Shown piece by piece: positions 1-8,934 of a stretch of DNA of 64,000 bases. The position numbers were made by a program, and so were the translations under genes. How positions within the stretch are numbered: the stretch's first letter is position 1; every line of letters begins with the position of its first letter. Source of the stretch: Mesorhizobium sp. 1M-11. Its GTDB lineage: Bacteria > Pseudomonadota > Alphaproteobacteria > Rhizobiales > Rhizobiaceae. The DNA lies in contig NZ_LJSD01000056.1 in the NCBI RefSeq assembly GCF_001303895.1, positions 1 to 64,000 on the forward strand, written 5' to 3'. Below the pieces are notes generated by a model. That model was not told the origin of the DNA, searched no databases, and worked only from the letters and a program-made list of their open reading frames with translations.

Positions 1-815
1 CTGCCGAGCCCTTCGATGCCGAGTTCGACGACATCGCCTGATTTGAGATAGCGCGGCGGCTTCATGCCCATGCCGACGCCGGGCGGCGTGCCGGTGGAGA
101 TGATGTCGCCCGGCTGCAGGCTCATGAACTGCGACAGATACGAAACCAGGAAGGCGACGCCGTAGACCATCGTCCTGGTCGAACCGTTCTGCATCGTCTC
201 GCCGTTCACGGTAAGCCACATCTTGAGATCCTGCGGATCCTTGACCTCGTCCTTGGTCACCAGCCACGGGCCGATGGGCCCGAAGGTGTCGCAGCTCTTG
301 CCCTTGGTCCATTGGCCGGAGCGCTCGGTCTGGAACGCACGCTCCGAGACATCGTGGGCGACGCAGTAGCCGGCCACATAATCCAGCGCTTCGGCTTCCG
401 AGACATATTTCGCGGTCTTGCCGATGACGACGCCGAGTTCGACCTCCCAGTCGGTCTTCTGCGAGCCGCGCGGGATCAGGACATCGTCATCCGGGCCGAC
501 GATGGCGGATGTCGCCTTCATGAAGACCACCGGTTCCGGCGGCACCTGCAGGCCGGATTCGGCGGCGTGATCGGCATAGTTGAGGCCGATGCAGATGAAT
601 TTGCCGGTACCGGCCACGCAGGCACCGAAGCGCGGCTTGCCGGAAACTGCCGGCAGCGACTTCGGATCGATCTTGGCAAGGGTCGCTAGCGACACCGGGT
701 CCAGTGCCTTGCCGCCGATGTCGGCGACATGGCCGGAAAGATCGCGGATCACACCATCCGCATCGAGAAGTCCAGGTTTCTCCGTTCCTGGTTCGCCATA
801 GCGCAGCAGTTTCAC
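1..815 (-). CDS. FAH-family 2,4-diketo-3-deoxy-sugar-acid hydrolase (3' end outside window)
   Basis: Fumarylacetoacetate hydrolase fold enzyme, probably the last step of a 6-deoxysugar pathway that hydrolyses a 2,4-diketo-3-deoxy acid (L-fuconate type) to pyruvate and lactate in the cytoplasm. The reverse-strand translation contains the family hallmarks FICIGLNYADHA, the acidic metal-site segment WEVELGVVIG followed by HDVSERAFQ, and the glycine-rich STGTPPGVGMGM near the C terminus. The GTG start at 815 is set by an excellent ribosome-binding site, AAAGGAGG, a few bases upstream. About 271 codons are present and the stop lies beyond position 1. It is the last visible gene of the operon, 25 bp after an SDR whose likely product would be its substrate. 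The family assignment is firm; the exact substrate is inferred from the neighbours. Confidence 0.88.
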   Translation of the reverse strand, partial: MKLLRYGEPGTEKPGLLDADGVIRDLSGHVADIGGKALDPVSLATLAKIDPKSLPAVSGKPRFGACVAGTGKFICIGLNYADHAAESGLQVPPEPVVFMKATSAIVGPDDDVLIPRGSQKTDWEVELGVVIGKTAKYVSEAEALDYVAGYCVAHDVSERAFQTERSGQWTKGKSCDTFGPIGPWLVTKDEVKDPQDLKMWLTVNGETMQNGSTRTMVYGVAFLVSYLSQFMSLQPGDIISTGTPPGVGMGMKPPRYLKSGDVVELGIEGLG

Positions 816-840
816 TTGAATCCTCCTTTCAGCCGGCTTT

Positions 841-1575
841 TCAAATCGACCAGCCGCCATCGATGTTGTAGGCCTGCCCCGTCGTGTAGGTCGCGGCCGC
901 CAGATAGACAGCGAGGTCGGCGATCTCTTCCGGCGTGCCCAACCGGCCCATCGGCTGGCGGGCGATGAAGGCCGCGCGTGCCGCTTCGTAATCGCCTTGC
1001 GCACGCATCCGGCCTTCCAGAGAAGGGCTCTCGACCGTACCGGGACAAATGGCATTGCAGCGGATGCCCTGGGTCACATAATCGGCCGCGACAGCCTTGG
1101 TGAGCCCGATCACGGCGGCTTTGGAAAGTCCGTAGGCGAAGCGGTTTGGTACGCCCTTCTGGGAGCTTGCCAGCGACGACATGTTGATGATCGCACCGTC
1201 ACCGCGTTCCAGCATTCCGGGCAGGACGGCGCGGATGGTGCGCACCATGGCACGCACGTTCAAGTCCAGTGCGAAATCGAGGTCCTTGTCCTGCATCTCC
1301 AGGATCGTGCCGCCATGCACGAAGCCGGCGCAATTAAACAGAATGTCGACCGTGCCGATTTCCGCCATGGCAGCTCTTACGGCTCCATCGTCAAGCACGT
1401 CGAGCCTGCGCGTGACGATGCCTTCCGTGCCCTCCAGCCCGGCCAGTGCTGCCGTGTCGATATCCGTGGCGATCACCTTGGCGCCGGCGGCTGCAAAGGC
1501 CAACGCGCTGGCGCGACCGATGCCTGCTGCCGCCGCCGTGACGAGCGCCGTCTTGCCTTCCAGTTTCTGCGTCAT
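841..1575 (-). CDS. SDR oxidoreductase, probable 2-keto-3-deoxy-L-fuconate dehydrogenase
   Basis: Classical short-chain dehydrogenase of 244 residues using NAD(P). It has a Rossmann glycine motif, slightly altered as TAAAAGIG (residues 14-21), the NCAG-type motif LFNCAGF, the catalytic Ser in the SSLASS region, and YGLSK as the YxxxK motif. Stretches such as GTVDILFNCAG, TIRAVLPGML and QGIRCNAICPGT closely match my memory of the Xanthomonas 2-keto-3-deoxy-L-fuconate dehydrogenase and its DHRS6-like relatives. It would oxidise the 4-hydroxyl of 2-keto-3-deoxy-fuconate, giving the diketo acid cleaved by the adjacent FAH-family hydrolase. It lies 19 bp after the MaoC-like gene in the same operon. 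The SDR family is certain and the substrate is a strong inference. Confidence 0.9.
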   Translation of the reverse strand: MTQKLEGKTALVTAAAAGIGRASALAFAAAGAKVIATDIDTAALAGLEGTEGIVTRRLDVLDDGAVRAAMAEIGTVDILFNCAGFVHGGTILEMQDKDLDFALDLNVRAMVRTIRAVLPGMLERGDGAIINMSSLASSQKGVPNRFAYGLSKAAVIGLTKAVAADYVTQGIRCNAICPGTVESPSLEGRMRAQGDYEAARAAFIARQPMGRLGTPEEIADLAVYLAAATYTTGQAYNIDGGWSI

Positions 1576-1594
1576 ACCTTGTCTCCCGTTTCCC

Positions 1595-2047
1595 TCAAGC
1601 AGGCTTCATGCGCCGCTCGACGATATAGATGTGATCCGCTGCCAGCACGACTTCGCTGCGCTGGTTGACGACCTCTACGCGCTCGATCACGCGCCCGGCA
1701 CCGGCCCTTTTCGGGTCATCCTCCTTGGCGGCGATCGTCGTGCGGGTATGAATGGTGTCACCGATGAAGACCGGCCGTATGAAACGCAGCCGGTCGTAGC
1801 CATAGGAGAAGGCGACCGGATTGATAACGCTGGCGGTCAATCCCACGCCGATCGAGAACACCAGCGTGCCGTGGGCGATGCGCTGGCCGAACGATGTTTC
1901 CTTCATGAACTCGGCGTCCATGTGATGTGGAAAGAAATCCCCGGTATGGCCGGCATGAACGACGAAATCGGTCTCGGTGATGGTGCGCCCGCTCGTCTTG
2001 CGCGACGTGCCGATCTCGTAGTCCTCGAAATAGATGGTCTGTTCCAT
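1595..2047 (-). CDS. MaoC-like hotdog-fold dehydratase/hydratase
   Basis: A 150-residue single-hotdog MaoC/R-hydratase family protein. The hydratase signature D-x-x-P-x-H is present as DFFPHH (D37 and H42), followed by RIAHGTL, so the Asp/His dyad of enoyl-CoA hydratases is intact. It also contains FSYGYDRLRFIRPVF, shared almost exactly with the MaoC protein at 13,061-13,612. The start ATG overlaps the upstream stop by one base (TGATG), indicating translational coupling. A CoA-ester hydratase is unexpected in a sugar-acid pathway, so its substrate is unknown; it may act on a dehydrated acyl thioester made with the CoA-transferase of the second operon. No signal peptide is seen, so it is cytoplasmic. 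Confidence 0.82.
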   Translation of the reverse strand: MEQTIYFEDYEIGTSRKTSGRTITETDFVVHAGHTGDFFPHHMDAEFMKETSFGQRIAHGTLVFSIGVGLTASVINPVAFSYGYDRLRFIRPVFIGDTIHTRTTIAAKEDDPKRAGAGRVIERVEVVNQRSEVVLAADHIYIVERRMKPA

Positions 2048-3120
2048 CAGGGTTTCCTTGCCAGCGGCATTGCCGGGGCACTGTTCGACCGATAGGCCGC
2101 CTCGACCAGTGCCATGGTGGTCCAGGCGTCCTCGACGGAGCTGATCAGTTCAACGTCTTCGCCCGCGGCGAAGCGCTGGACGTTGGCCATGCGGCCGATG
2201 AAGGCATCGGGGAACCAGGCGCCGGCGAGCGGTACCGCAACCCAGCCGTCGCCACCCTTTGGATAGATTTCGAGGATGTCCGGCTCGCCGCGCGGATAGT
2301 CAAGGTTGACGCCAAGCTGCACGTAAGCCGCGCCCTCGGTGCCGCAGATGCGGAATTCGCAAGCCTGATGACGGCGACCGAACTTGTGGTCATGGTTGAT
2401 CGACAGCGAGCAGCGCACTGTATCGCCGTAGTCCAGGATGGCGCTGGTGCGCGTCTGCGCGACCGTGTGGTTCGGATGGCCAAGCGTCTTGGCATGGACG
2501 CCTGCCGGGTCGCCGAGAAGCTGTCGGATCAAGTCGAGATAGTGGATCGAATGCAAGGCAATTTCGACGCGCGGTGATTTGAGCACGAACTCCCAAAGCC
2601 GCCAAGGCGTGTCGAGTGCCAACCAGGCGTCGAAATCCACAACCTCGCCGAGCCAGCCTTTGCGGACTGCATCGTTCAAGGCGAGTATCGTCGGCGCAAA
2701 ACGAAGCTGGAAATTGACTGCCGCCTTCAACTTCTTCTGCCGGCAGATGGCGAGGATTTCCGTTGCTTCGGCGAGGTCGTTGCCCATCGGCTTTTGGATC
2801 AGCACCACGGCGCCGTCTGGCAAGGTCTTCAGCACCTCGCCATGGCGGGCGGGCGGCGTGGCAAGGTCGAAGATCACGTCGGGCATGGCGGCGGCTTCAG
2901 ACGCCGATACAAAAGCTCTGACGCCCCATTCCGCCGCCAGCTTTTCCGCTTTGGTCCGGTCAGGGTCGTAGAGCCCGGCAATCGGAAAGCCGGCCTTCCG
3001 ATATGCGGGAAAATGCGCGTCGCCGACGATGGAGCCCGCACCGAAAGTGACAATCGGGAGCGGCTTCGACGGCATCGGCGATGCCTGCGCGAGGCTGGTG
3101 GGATCGAAACGGCTAGTCAT
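2047..3120 (-). CDS. Gfo/Idh/MocA-family sugar dehydrogenase
   Basis: A 357-residue NAD(P)-dependent oxidoreductase of the glucose-fructose oxidoreductase/inositol dehydrogenase/MocA family. The N-terminal Rossmann motif is IVTFGAGSIVGDAHFPAYRK (residues about 23-42); QKPMGNDLAEA corresponds to the EKP-type catalytic lysine motif, and ALHSIHYLDLIRQLLG carries the conserved D-x-x-H-like site seen as SIHYLD. No other sugar 1-dehydrogenase is visible in the locus, so it is a candidate for the first oxidation of the pyranose to its lactone, feeding the lactonase at 9,905. It overlaps the mutarotase gene by 8 bp and the MaoC gene by 1 bp. Family firm; substrate inferred. Confidence 0.85.
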   Translation of the reverse strand: MTSRFDPTSLAQASPMPSKPLPIVTFGAGSIVGDAHFPAYRKAGFPIAGLYDPDRTKAEKLAAEWGVRAFVSASEAAAMPDVIFDLATPPARHGEVLKTLPDGAVVLIQKPMGNDLAEATEILAICRQKKLKAAVNFQLRFAPTILALNDAVRKGWLGEVVDFDAWLALDTPWRLWEFVLKSPRVEIALHSIHYLDLIRQLLGDPAGVHAKTLGHPNHTVAQTRTSAILDYGDTVRCSLSINHDHKFGRRHQACEFRICGTEGAAYVQLGVNLDYPRGEPDILEIYPKGGDGWVAVPLAGAWFPDAFIGRMANVQRFAAGEDVELISSVEDAWTTMALVEAAYRSNSAPAMPLARKP

Positions 3121-3442
3121 GATGGAACACTTCGTCCATCGATGCCCACCATTCGCCTTCGCCGCGCGTCTCGAAAGGCTGTTGGCAAGGCATGCACAGC
3201 GCCCACCATTGCTGCGTCTTCGGGTCTGCAGCCATCTTGGACATGTCGGCGGCGAAATCCGCGCCGTGATACTCGAAATAGGAAAACAGCAAGTTTTCCG
3301 GGCGCTTGAGGTAGATCGAATAGTTTCGGATGTTGCAGGCCGAGATCATGGCAAGAACGTCGGGCCAGACGGCCGCATGAAGGCGCACATATTCCTCGAC
3401 CTTTTCTGGTTTGAGGCCCAACACCATACCCATGCGTTGCAT
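3113..3442 (-). CDS. L-rhamnose/L-fucose mutarotase-like protein (RhaM family)
   Basis: A 109-residue protein of the L-rhamnose mutarotase family, which interconverts pyranose anomers of 6-deoxysugars. Visible family features are the N-terminal KPEKVEEYVRLHAAVWPDVL, with the conserved His before AVWP, the IRNYSIYL strand, the LFSYFEYHG segment and the C-terminal WWASMDEVFHHD, ending in the typical acidic/His tail. Length matches the family (about 104-110 residues). It sits between the sugar-acid dehydratase (1 bp spacing) and the Gfo/Idh dehydrogenase (8 bp overlap), which supports a deoxysugar or related substrate. L-fucose, L-rhamnose or another L-sugar cannot be distinguished from sequence alone. 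Confidence 0.88.
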   Translation of the reverse strand: MQRMGMVLGLKPEKVEEYVRLHAAVWPDVLAMISACNIRNYSIYLKRPENLLFSYFEYHGADFAADMSKMAADPKTQQWWALCMPCQQPFETRGEGEWWASMDEVFHHD

Positions 3443-3443
3443 C

Positions 3444-4565
3444 TCAAAGGCCCTTTTCGGTGACGGTAACGTTGAACTCGCCGATGCTTCTGGCTTTCAG
3501 GGCATCAAAATCCCAGTCGATGCCGATACCTGGCTCGCTCGGCGCCAGCGCGCGGCCGTTCTCAATGCGCATCTTCTTTCCGGTCAGGTCGTCCAATTGC
3601 GGAATGTACTCGACATATTTGCCGTTCGGCACCGCGCAGGTCAGGCTGACATGCAGTTCCATGAGGAAATGCGGACAGACGGGCATGTCGAAGGCTTCAG
3701 CCATATGCGCCACCTTGAGCCATGGCGTAATGCCGCCGATGCGGCCGACATCGACTTGCACGACGGAGCAGGCGCCCCTTTGCATGTATTCGCGAAAGTG
3801 GCGGATCGAATAGAGCGATTCACCCACGGCTACAGGCGTCGCTGTCGAGCGGTTGAGCCGGATATGACCATCGATGTCGTCGGCCGGCAATGGCTCTTCG
3901 ATCCAGGCAAGGTCAAGGTCGCGCAGGCGTTCGGCGCGGCGGATCGCCTCGTCGACGGCAAAGCCCTGGTTGCAGTCGGTCATGATCTCGTAGTCGTCGC
4001 CGACTGCTTTGCGTACCGCCGACAGCCGGGAAAAATCTTCCGCCCCGTGCGGCTTGCCGATCTTCACCTTGGAACCAGCAAAACCCTTTGCCTTGGCCGC
4101 CAGCGCGTCCTCGACCAGTGCTTCGGCCTCGATATGCAACCAGCCGCCCTCGGTGGTGTATAGCGGACAGCTTTCTCTGGCGCCGCCGGCAAGCTTCCAC
4201 AGGGGCAGGCCTTGTTTCTTTGCCCGGAGATCCCACAGCGCCGTATCGATGGCGGCCAGAGCGATCGCTGTGATCGCGCCGATGGTCGTGGCGTGGGAGG
4301 CGAATTCCAGTTCGTGCCAAATTGCTTCGATCCGGTCGGCGTCGCGGCCGATCAGGCGTGGCACCAGATGGTCGATCAGCAGCCGCATCACCGAAGAGCC
4401 GCCGGTACCTATGGTGTAGCTGTAGCCGATGCCGACCGCACCGTCGGCATCGGTGATGGTGACGATGGGTGTCTCTTGACTGACGAAGCTCTGGATGGCG
4501 TCGGTGCGCTTCACTTTCGGCACCAGATCGACCATGCCAAGTTCGACTTTTTCGATCTTCGCCAT
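3444..4565 (-). CDS. Mandelate racemase-type sugar-acid dehydratase (enolase superfamily)
   Basis: A 373-residue enolase-superfamily enzyme of the mandelate racemase subgroup, expected to dehydrate a sugar acid to a 2-keto-3-deoxy acid. The catalytic set is readable: K166-V-K168 (KxK base), metal ligands D197, E223 and E249, and the D272/H299 dyad (VDVGR and CPHFL). The N-terminal capping domain spans roughly residues 1-120. It is shorter than the well-known L-fuconate dehydratase (about 440 residues), so it may act on a related acid such as a pentonate or another 6-deoxyhexonate. It lies 2 bp after the ABC ATPase gene and 1 bp before the mutarotase. Mechanistic class is firm; the substrate is inferred from the locus. 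Confidence 0.88.
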   Translation of the reverse strand: MAKIEKVELGMVDLVPKVKRTDAIQSFVSQETPIVTITDADGAVGIGYSYTIGTGGSSVMRLLIDHLVPRLIGRDADRIEAIWHELEFASHATTIGAITAIALAAIDTALWDLRAKKQGLPLWKLAGGARESCPLYTTEGGWLHIEAEALVEDALAAKAKGFAGSKVKIGKPHGAEDFSRLSAVRKAVGDDYEIMTDCNQGFAVDEAIRRAERLRDLDLAWIEEPLPADDIDGHIRLNRSTATPVAVGESLYSIRHFREYMQRGACSVVQVDVGRIGGITPWLKVAHMAEAFDMPVCPHFLMELHVSLTCAVPNGKYVEYIPQLDDLTGKKMRIENGRALAPSEPGIGIDWDFDALKARSIGEFNVTVTEKGL

Positions 4566-4567
4566 GA

Positions 4568-5665
4568 TCAGACCCTCAGGGATTTGCCGGTTTCGGCGGA
4601 AAACAGGTGCGCCTGGGAAAGATCGAAGCTCATGGCGACGCGATCGCCGGCTTTCAGTGGCCTTGGGTTGAGCATGCGCGACACCCAGTCCTGGCTGTCG
4701 AACTCGGTAAACACCAGCGTTTCGTTGCCGAGCGGCTCGGTCACCGCCACCGGCAGTTCGATCACGTGCAGGTCGGCGGCGTCGCCCGACTGGAGACCAT
4801 GGCCGACCGGATAGAGGTCGTCCGGACGCAGGCCGAACACCACCTTGTCGCCAGCATTGATTGCGGCCTTGAAGGTGCGGGGCAGCGGCAGGCTCTGGCC
4901 ACCGGAAAAGACGAGCTTGCCGTCGGCCACCGTCGCCTCGTGAAGGTTCATCGGCGGCGAGCCGATGAAGCCGGCGACGAAGCGCGTCGCCGGTCGCCGG
5001 AACACTTCGTCGGGCGTACCGACCTGCTCGATATGACCATCGCGCATGATGACGATGCGGTCGGCCAGTGTCATCGCCTCGACCTGGTCGTGAGTGACGT
5101 AGATGACTGTGGAACGCACCTTGGCGTGCAGCCTCTTGATCTCGGTACGCATCTGCGTGCGCAGCTTGGCGTCAAGATTGGAAAGCGGCTCGTCGAACAG
5201 GAACACGTCCGGGTCGCGCACGATGGCCCGCCCCATGGCGACGCGCTGGCGCTGGCCGCCGGAAAGCTGTGAGGGACGACGCTCCAAGAGGGCGTCGAGT
5301 CCGAGGATTGTTGAAGCCTCGGCCACCCGGCGCGCCTTTTCGTCCTCGGCGACGCCAGCGATCTTGAGTGAAAAGCCAAGGTTTTCGCGCACCGTCATGT
5401 GCGGATAGAGCGCATAGGACTGGAACACCATGGAGATGTTGCGCGCGCGCGGCGCAAGGTCGTTGACGATGCGCCCCCCGATCTCGATCGTGCCGCCGGA
5501 AATCTCCTCCAGTCCTGCGATCATGCGCAACGTCGTGGACTTGCCGCAGCCGGATGGCCCGACCAGCGCGATGAATTCGCGGTCGGCGACGTCGAGATCG
5601 ATGCCGTGAACGATCTCCATCGTGCCGTAGCGCTTGGTAAGTTTCTTCAGTGATACGGTCGCCAT
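4568..5665 (-). CDS. Sugar ABC transporter ATP-binding protein (UgpC/MsmK type)
   Basis: The 365-residue ATPase subunit of a carbohydrate importer. Walker A is GPSGCGKST (residues 36-44), the Q-loop segment is FQSYALYPHMT, the signature is LSGGQ (134-138), Walker B is VFLFDEP (154-160), and the H-loop is VTHDQVEAMT. The C-terminal OB/TOBE-like region from about residue 235 is typical of the MalK/UgpC group and binds regulators in some relatives. It lies 4 bp from the permease gene on one side and 2 bp from the dehydratase on the other, so it energises the adjacent permease pair. Family certain; sugar unknown but probably the substrate of this operon. Confidence 0.95.
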   Translation of the reverse strand: MATVSLKKLTKRYGTMEIVHGIDLDVADREFIALVGPSGCGKSTTLRMIAGLEEISGGTIEIGGRIVNDLAPRARNISMVFQSYALYPHMTVRENLGFSLKIAGVAEDEKARRVAEASTILGLDALLERRPSQLSGGQRQRVAMGRAIVRDPDVFLFDEPLSNLDAKLRTQMRTEIKRLHAKVRSTVIYVTHDQVEAMTLADRIVIMRDGHIEQVGTPDEVFRRPATRFVAGFIGSPPMNLHEATVADGKLVFSGGQSLPLPRTFKAAINAGDKVVFGLRPDDLYPVGHGLQSGDAADLHVIELPVAVTEPLGNETLVFTEFDSQDWVSRMLNPRPLKAGDRVAMSFDLSQAHLFSAETGKSLRV

Positions 5666-5669
5666 GAGA

Positions 5670-6539
5670 TTAGCCTTTCACCGCGCCGGAGGTCAGGCCG
5701 CCGACAAGGTGTTTCTGGACGATGAAAGTGAGGACGAGAGCTGGAACGATCATCACAACCGCAAGCGCGCACATGCCACGCCAATCGATGGTGAATTCAG
5801 CCGTGTAATCGAGCAGCCCAACGGGCAAGGTCTTCGAGTTGATCGAGCGCGTCAATTGCGAGGCAAGCGCAAATTCGTTCCACGAGGTGAGGAAAGCGAA
5901 GATGCCGGCAGATGCGATACCGGGCCCAGCAAGGGGGAATTCCACCTGCCAGAAAGCCTGCCAGCGCGTGCAGCCGTCAATCTGCGCGGCTTCAGCCAGA
6001 TCGCGCGGTACTTGCCGGAAGAAGCCGTCGATCAGCCAGATGGTGAACGGCACGTTGAGCGCGACATAAGCCAGGATCAGTCCAAAATGGGTATCGATGA
6101 TATCGAGCCGCGCGTAGACGAAGAACAGCGGCAGCGACAATGCGATGCCAGGCACGGTGCGCGTCAGCATCAGGCCGAGGAACATCGCCGACTTGCCGCG
6201 AAAGCGGTAGCGGGCGAAAGCGTAGCCACCGGCCATGCCGATGGCGATGGCGATGGCCGTCGAGGTCACAGAGATGATCAGCGAGTTGCGGAAATATTCG
6301 AAGACCGGAATGCCGCCTTTGCCGACGCCGGAAAACATGGCGACATAGGCGTCGAATGAGATCTCCTGCGGAATCCAGACGGGCGGTTTGGCCAGAATCT
6401 CGACAGTTGGACGCAACGAGGACAAGACGATCCACAGGCCGGGCAGACAGATTATCAGCATGGCCAGGAACAGGCCGACGCCGTGGGCGGCAGCCCCCAG
6501 CCGGCGCTTCAGGCGGGCGGATGTGTTGGCGTCCATCAT
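5670..6539 (-). CDS. Sugar ABC transporter permease (MalG type)
   Basis: An inner-membrane permease of about 289 residues with six predicted hydrophobic helices, beginning VGLFLAMLIICLPGLWIVLSS. The cytoplasmic EAA loop that docks the ATPase is EAAQIDGCTRWQAF. I place the start at the ATG at 6,539, which overlaps the upstream stop as TGATG; in-frame GTG codons at 6,542 and 6,545 are alternatives that add one or two residues. It pairs with the MalF-type permease immediately upstream and the UgpC-type ATPase immediately downstream. Confidence 0.93.
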   Translation of the reverse strand: MMDANTSARLKRRLGAAAHGVGLFLAMLIICLPGLWIVLSSLRPTVEILAKPPVWIPQEISFDAYVAMFSGVGKGGIPVFEYFRNSLIISVTSTAIAIAIGMAGGYAFARYRFRGKSAMFLGLMLTRTVPGIALSLPLFFVYARLDIIDTHFGLILAYVALNVPFTIWLIDGFFRQVPRDLAEAAQIDGCTRWQAFWQVEFPLAGPGIASAGIFAFLTSWNEFALASQLTRSINSKTLPVGLLDYTAEFTIDWRGMCALAVVMIVPALVLTFIVQKHLVGGLTSGAVKG

Positions 6540-7444
6540 CACCACTCCGCACCGATCTGCGTGCGGGCCGCAGCGAGTTTACGGAAGAAATAGACGGTGA
6601 AGACGATCGACAGCAGGATGGAGAAATAGGCCATCGCGTTGGCCGGTCCCATGCGCGCGTCGCTGTAGGCGGTGCGCGCGATCAGCGTCCACAACAGTTC
6701 CGTGCGTCCGGCGGGGCCGCCGTCTGTCATGATCTTCACGATATCGTATGCTCGCGCGACATCGAGCGAGCGGATGGTCATGGCGATGAAGGCGAACGGC
6801 ATGACGAAGGGCCAGGTTACATAGCGGAACGTTTGCCAAGGCGTGCAGCCATCGACGCGAGCCGCTTCCACCGGTTCCTTGGGCATGGCGAGCAGGCCTG
6901 CAAGGATGAGAATGGCGAAGATCGATGTCGACGACCAGATTTCGGCGATCGAAATGGCAGCGAAGGCGAGCTTGCCGTCGATCAGCCACGGGATCGCACG
7001 ATCGGTCAGACCAAGCGACTGCAGCGCATTGTTCACCAGACCGATGTTGTCGTTGAACATGAACTTGAACTGAAAGCCGACCAGGATCGGCGAAAACATC
7101 ATCGGGAACATCATGATGGTGCGTAGCAGGCGCTGACCGCGCGTTGCCTTTTCAACCAGCAGCGCAAGGCCGAGCCCGAGCAGCATTTCGAGGTTGAGCG
7201 CCACGGTCAAAAGCACAACCGTACGCAGGAAAGCAGCCCAGAAATTCCAGTCGGTCAGGATGCGCGCATAGTTGCGCAAGCCGATGAAGGTGAAGAAGGT
7301 TTCCGGTTTGGTCAGTCGGAACGGCGTGAAGCTCGAATAGAGCGACAGCGCCAAGGGCAGGATCACCACCGCCGCCAGCACGATGACCGCGGGCAGTAGC
7401 AGGAGCACGGGTGGTGAGATGCGCGTGGCTTTCATTCGTCTCAT
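6539..7444 (-). CDS. Sugar ABC transporter permease (MalF/UgpA type)
   Basis: A 301-residue integral membrane permease. Hydrophobic helices are seen from residue 12 (PVLLLLPAVIVLAAVVILPL) to near the C terminus, and the EAA motif is EAARVDGCTPWQTF. It forms a heterodimer with the MalG-type permease whose start codon overlaps its stop. The 116 bp between it and the solute-binding protein gene contain a stable hairpin (separate entry) that may lower permease expression relative to the binding protein. The sugar substrate is not deducible beyond the catabolic context. Confidence 0.93.
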   Translation of the reverse strand: MRRMKATRISPPVLLLLPAVIVLAAVVILPLALSLYSSFTPFRLTKPETFFTFIGLRNYARILTDWNFWAAFLRTVVLLTVALNLEMLLGLGLALLVEKATRGQRLLRTIMMFPMMFSPILVGFQFKFMFNDNIGLVNNALQSLGLTDRAIPWLIDGKLAFAAISIAEIWSSTSIFAILILAGLLAMPKEPVEAARVDGCTPWQTFRYVTWPFVMPFAFIAMTIRSLDVARAYDIVKIMTDGGPAGRTELLWTLIARTAYSDARMGPANAMAYFSILLSIVFTVYFFRKLAAARTQIGAEW

Positions 7445-7490
7445 TCGATGTCAGGCATCATGTGGATTGCGAAGGTTCGCGTGTTCGCCC

Positions 7491-7518
7491 GCTCCGGTTG
7501 CCTTGCGCAAACCGGAGC
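7491..7518 (-). terminator. Intercistronic hairpin between binding-protein and permease genes
   Basis: A perfect 9-bp inverted repeat, GCTCCGGTT/AACCGGAGC, with a 10-nt loop lies between the solute-binding protein gene and the first permease gene. No T-run follows on the transcribed strand. Such hairpins commonly stabilise the upstream mRNA or attenuate read-through, making the binding protein more abundant than the membrane parts. That role here is inference. Confidence 0.55.
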
Positions 7519-7560
7519 AGGCAGTCACGCCAGACCCCGCAGGAGAGGGGCCTTCCTCAC

Positions 7561-8880
7561 TCAGAGCTTGCCAGCGTCCTCGAGGATCTGCGTCGCTTTG
7601 GCAGCCGCCTCGTCCAGCGCCTGCTTTGAGGTTTTGTCGCCGAGGATGGCGGCCTGCAGCTGCGGATAGACGGCGTTGGAAATCTCGATCCATTCAGCCG
7701 TCTGTGGCACCGGGAAGGCGTTCTTGGCAGCTTCCTGGAAAGCCTGCAGCACCTCCGTCTTGTAGGCATCGCCCTTGGCCTGCTCGATGTCCCATTCCCA
7801 CACGGCCGTGCGGGTCGGCAGCGGGCCGGCAGCGGCTTCCAGCTTCTGGCTGTCTTCGTTCGTCAACCACCAGACCAACGAGGCGGCGGCTTCCTTGTCG
7901 GCGCAGTTTTCGGTCACCGAGAAGCCGTGTGCGCCTGACCAGCCGGAACGTTTGCCCGAAGGGCCCTTGGGCTGCACCTTGACGCCGACATTGCCGGCGA
8001 TCTTGGACGACTTCGGATCGTTGAAGAAGCTGGCCCATCCCGGCCAGTCGAGGTTGAGCGCCACGGTTCCGGAGGCAAAGCCCTGGCCGAGATCGTCCCA
8101 CAGATAGTTGGTGGTGCCTGCCGGCACGGCCTTGGCTTTGTAGAGATTGACGAACCAATCCAACGCCTTGACACCGGCTTCCGAATTGAAGGCGGGCTTG
8201 CCGTCCTTGTCGAGATATTCGCCGCCATTGGCCACCAGCATCTCGTAGAAGCGGCCGTTGATCGCCTCTTCCTTGCCGGCGAACTGAGAGCCGTAGAAAT
8301 CCGGTGGATTTGCGAAGAACGCGGCCTGCTGCGCCATTTCGTCGAACGTGTCCGGCGGAGCCAATTCCTCGCCGTACTTCTCCTTGTACGCCTTCTTCTT
8401 GGCTTCGTCCTGGTAAAGGCTTTTCTGGTAGTAGAGCGCCGAAACGTCGAATTGTGCACGCGGCAGCATGACCAGTTTGCCGTCCAGCGTCGCCGCCTGG
8501 ATGTTGGCGGGAACGAAGGCGTCAACCTCCTCCTTCGGCAGCAGCGCATTCAGGTCGACATAAATGCCCGGGTACTGTGGCGCGAAAGAGGTGTGGTTGG
8601 AGCCTACGCACCAGGTGATCGAATTGGAGGCGATGTCGGACTTGATCTCCTTGTCGAGATCGAAGTGGTTCTTCTTGGAGATGACGTTGACCTTGGCGCC
8701 GGTCGCCTTTTCCCACTCGCCGATACGCTCGTACAGCTTCTCATACTGCTGGCCGCCGATGAGCTTGGCATCGATGGTGATGCCTGGAAACTTGCCCGGC
8801 AGATCGGCTGCGGTTGCCGCGCCCAGGCTTGCAGCCAAAGCCAGCGCGCCGGCAGCGACGCCGGAAAGCAATCTGTTCAT
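7561..8880 (-). CDS. Sugar ABC transporter periplasmic substrate-binding protein
   Basis: A 439-residue family 1 extracellular solute-binding protein that captures the sugar in the periplasm and feeds the adjacent permeases. I chose the ATG at 8,880 because it gives a clean signal peptide (MNRLLSGVAAGALALAAS, cut after the AATA/A region) and has AGGGAGG upstream; an in-frame start 69 bp earlier would bury the signal. The mature part has the usual two-lobed features: the SNHTSFAPQYPGIYVDL segment, ALNLDWPGWASFF in the hinge region, and WWLTNEDSQK near the C terminus. It is the first gene of the long minus-strand operon and is divergent from the IclR regulator. Confidence 0.93.
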   Translation of the reverse strand: MNRLLSGVAAGALALAASLGAATAADLPGKFPGITIDAKLIGGQQYEKLYERIGEWEKATGAKVNVISKKNHFDLDKEIKSDIASNSITWCVGSNHTSFAPQYPGIYVDLNALLPKEEVDAFVPANIQAATLDGKLVMLPRAQFDVSALYYQKSLYQDEAKKKAYKEKYGEELAPPDTFDEMAQQAAFFANPPDFYGSQFAGKEEAINGRFYEMLVANGGEYLDKDGKPAFNSEAGVKALDWFVNLYKAKAVPAGTTNYLWDDLGQGFASGTVALNLDWPGWASFFNDPKSSKIAGNVGVKVQPKGPSGKRSGWSGAHGFSVTENCADKEAAASLVWWLTNEDSQKLEAAAGPLPTRTAVWEWDIEQAKGDAYKTEVLQAFQEAAKNAFPVPQTAEWIEISNAVYPQLQAAILGDKTSKQALDEAAAKATQILEDAGKL

Positions 8881-8934
8881 GAATAACCTCCCTGGGGCGA
8901 CGATCGGCCGCCCGTAACCTGAAGCTTCGGTCGC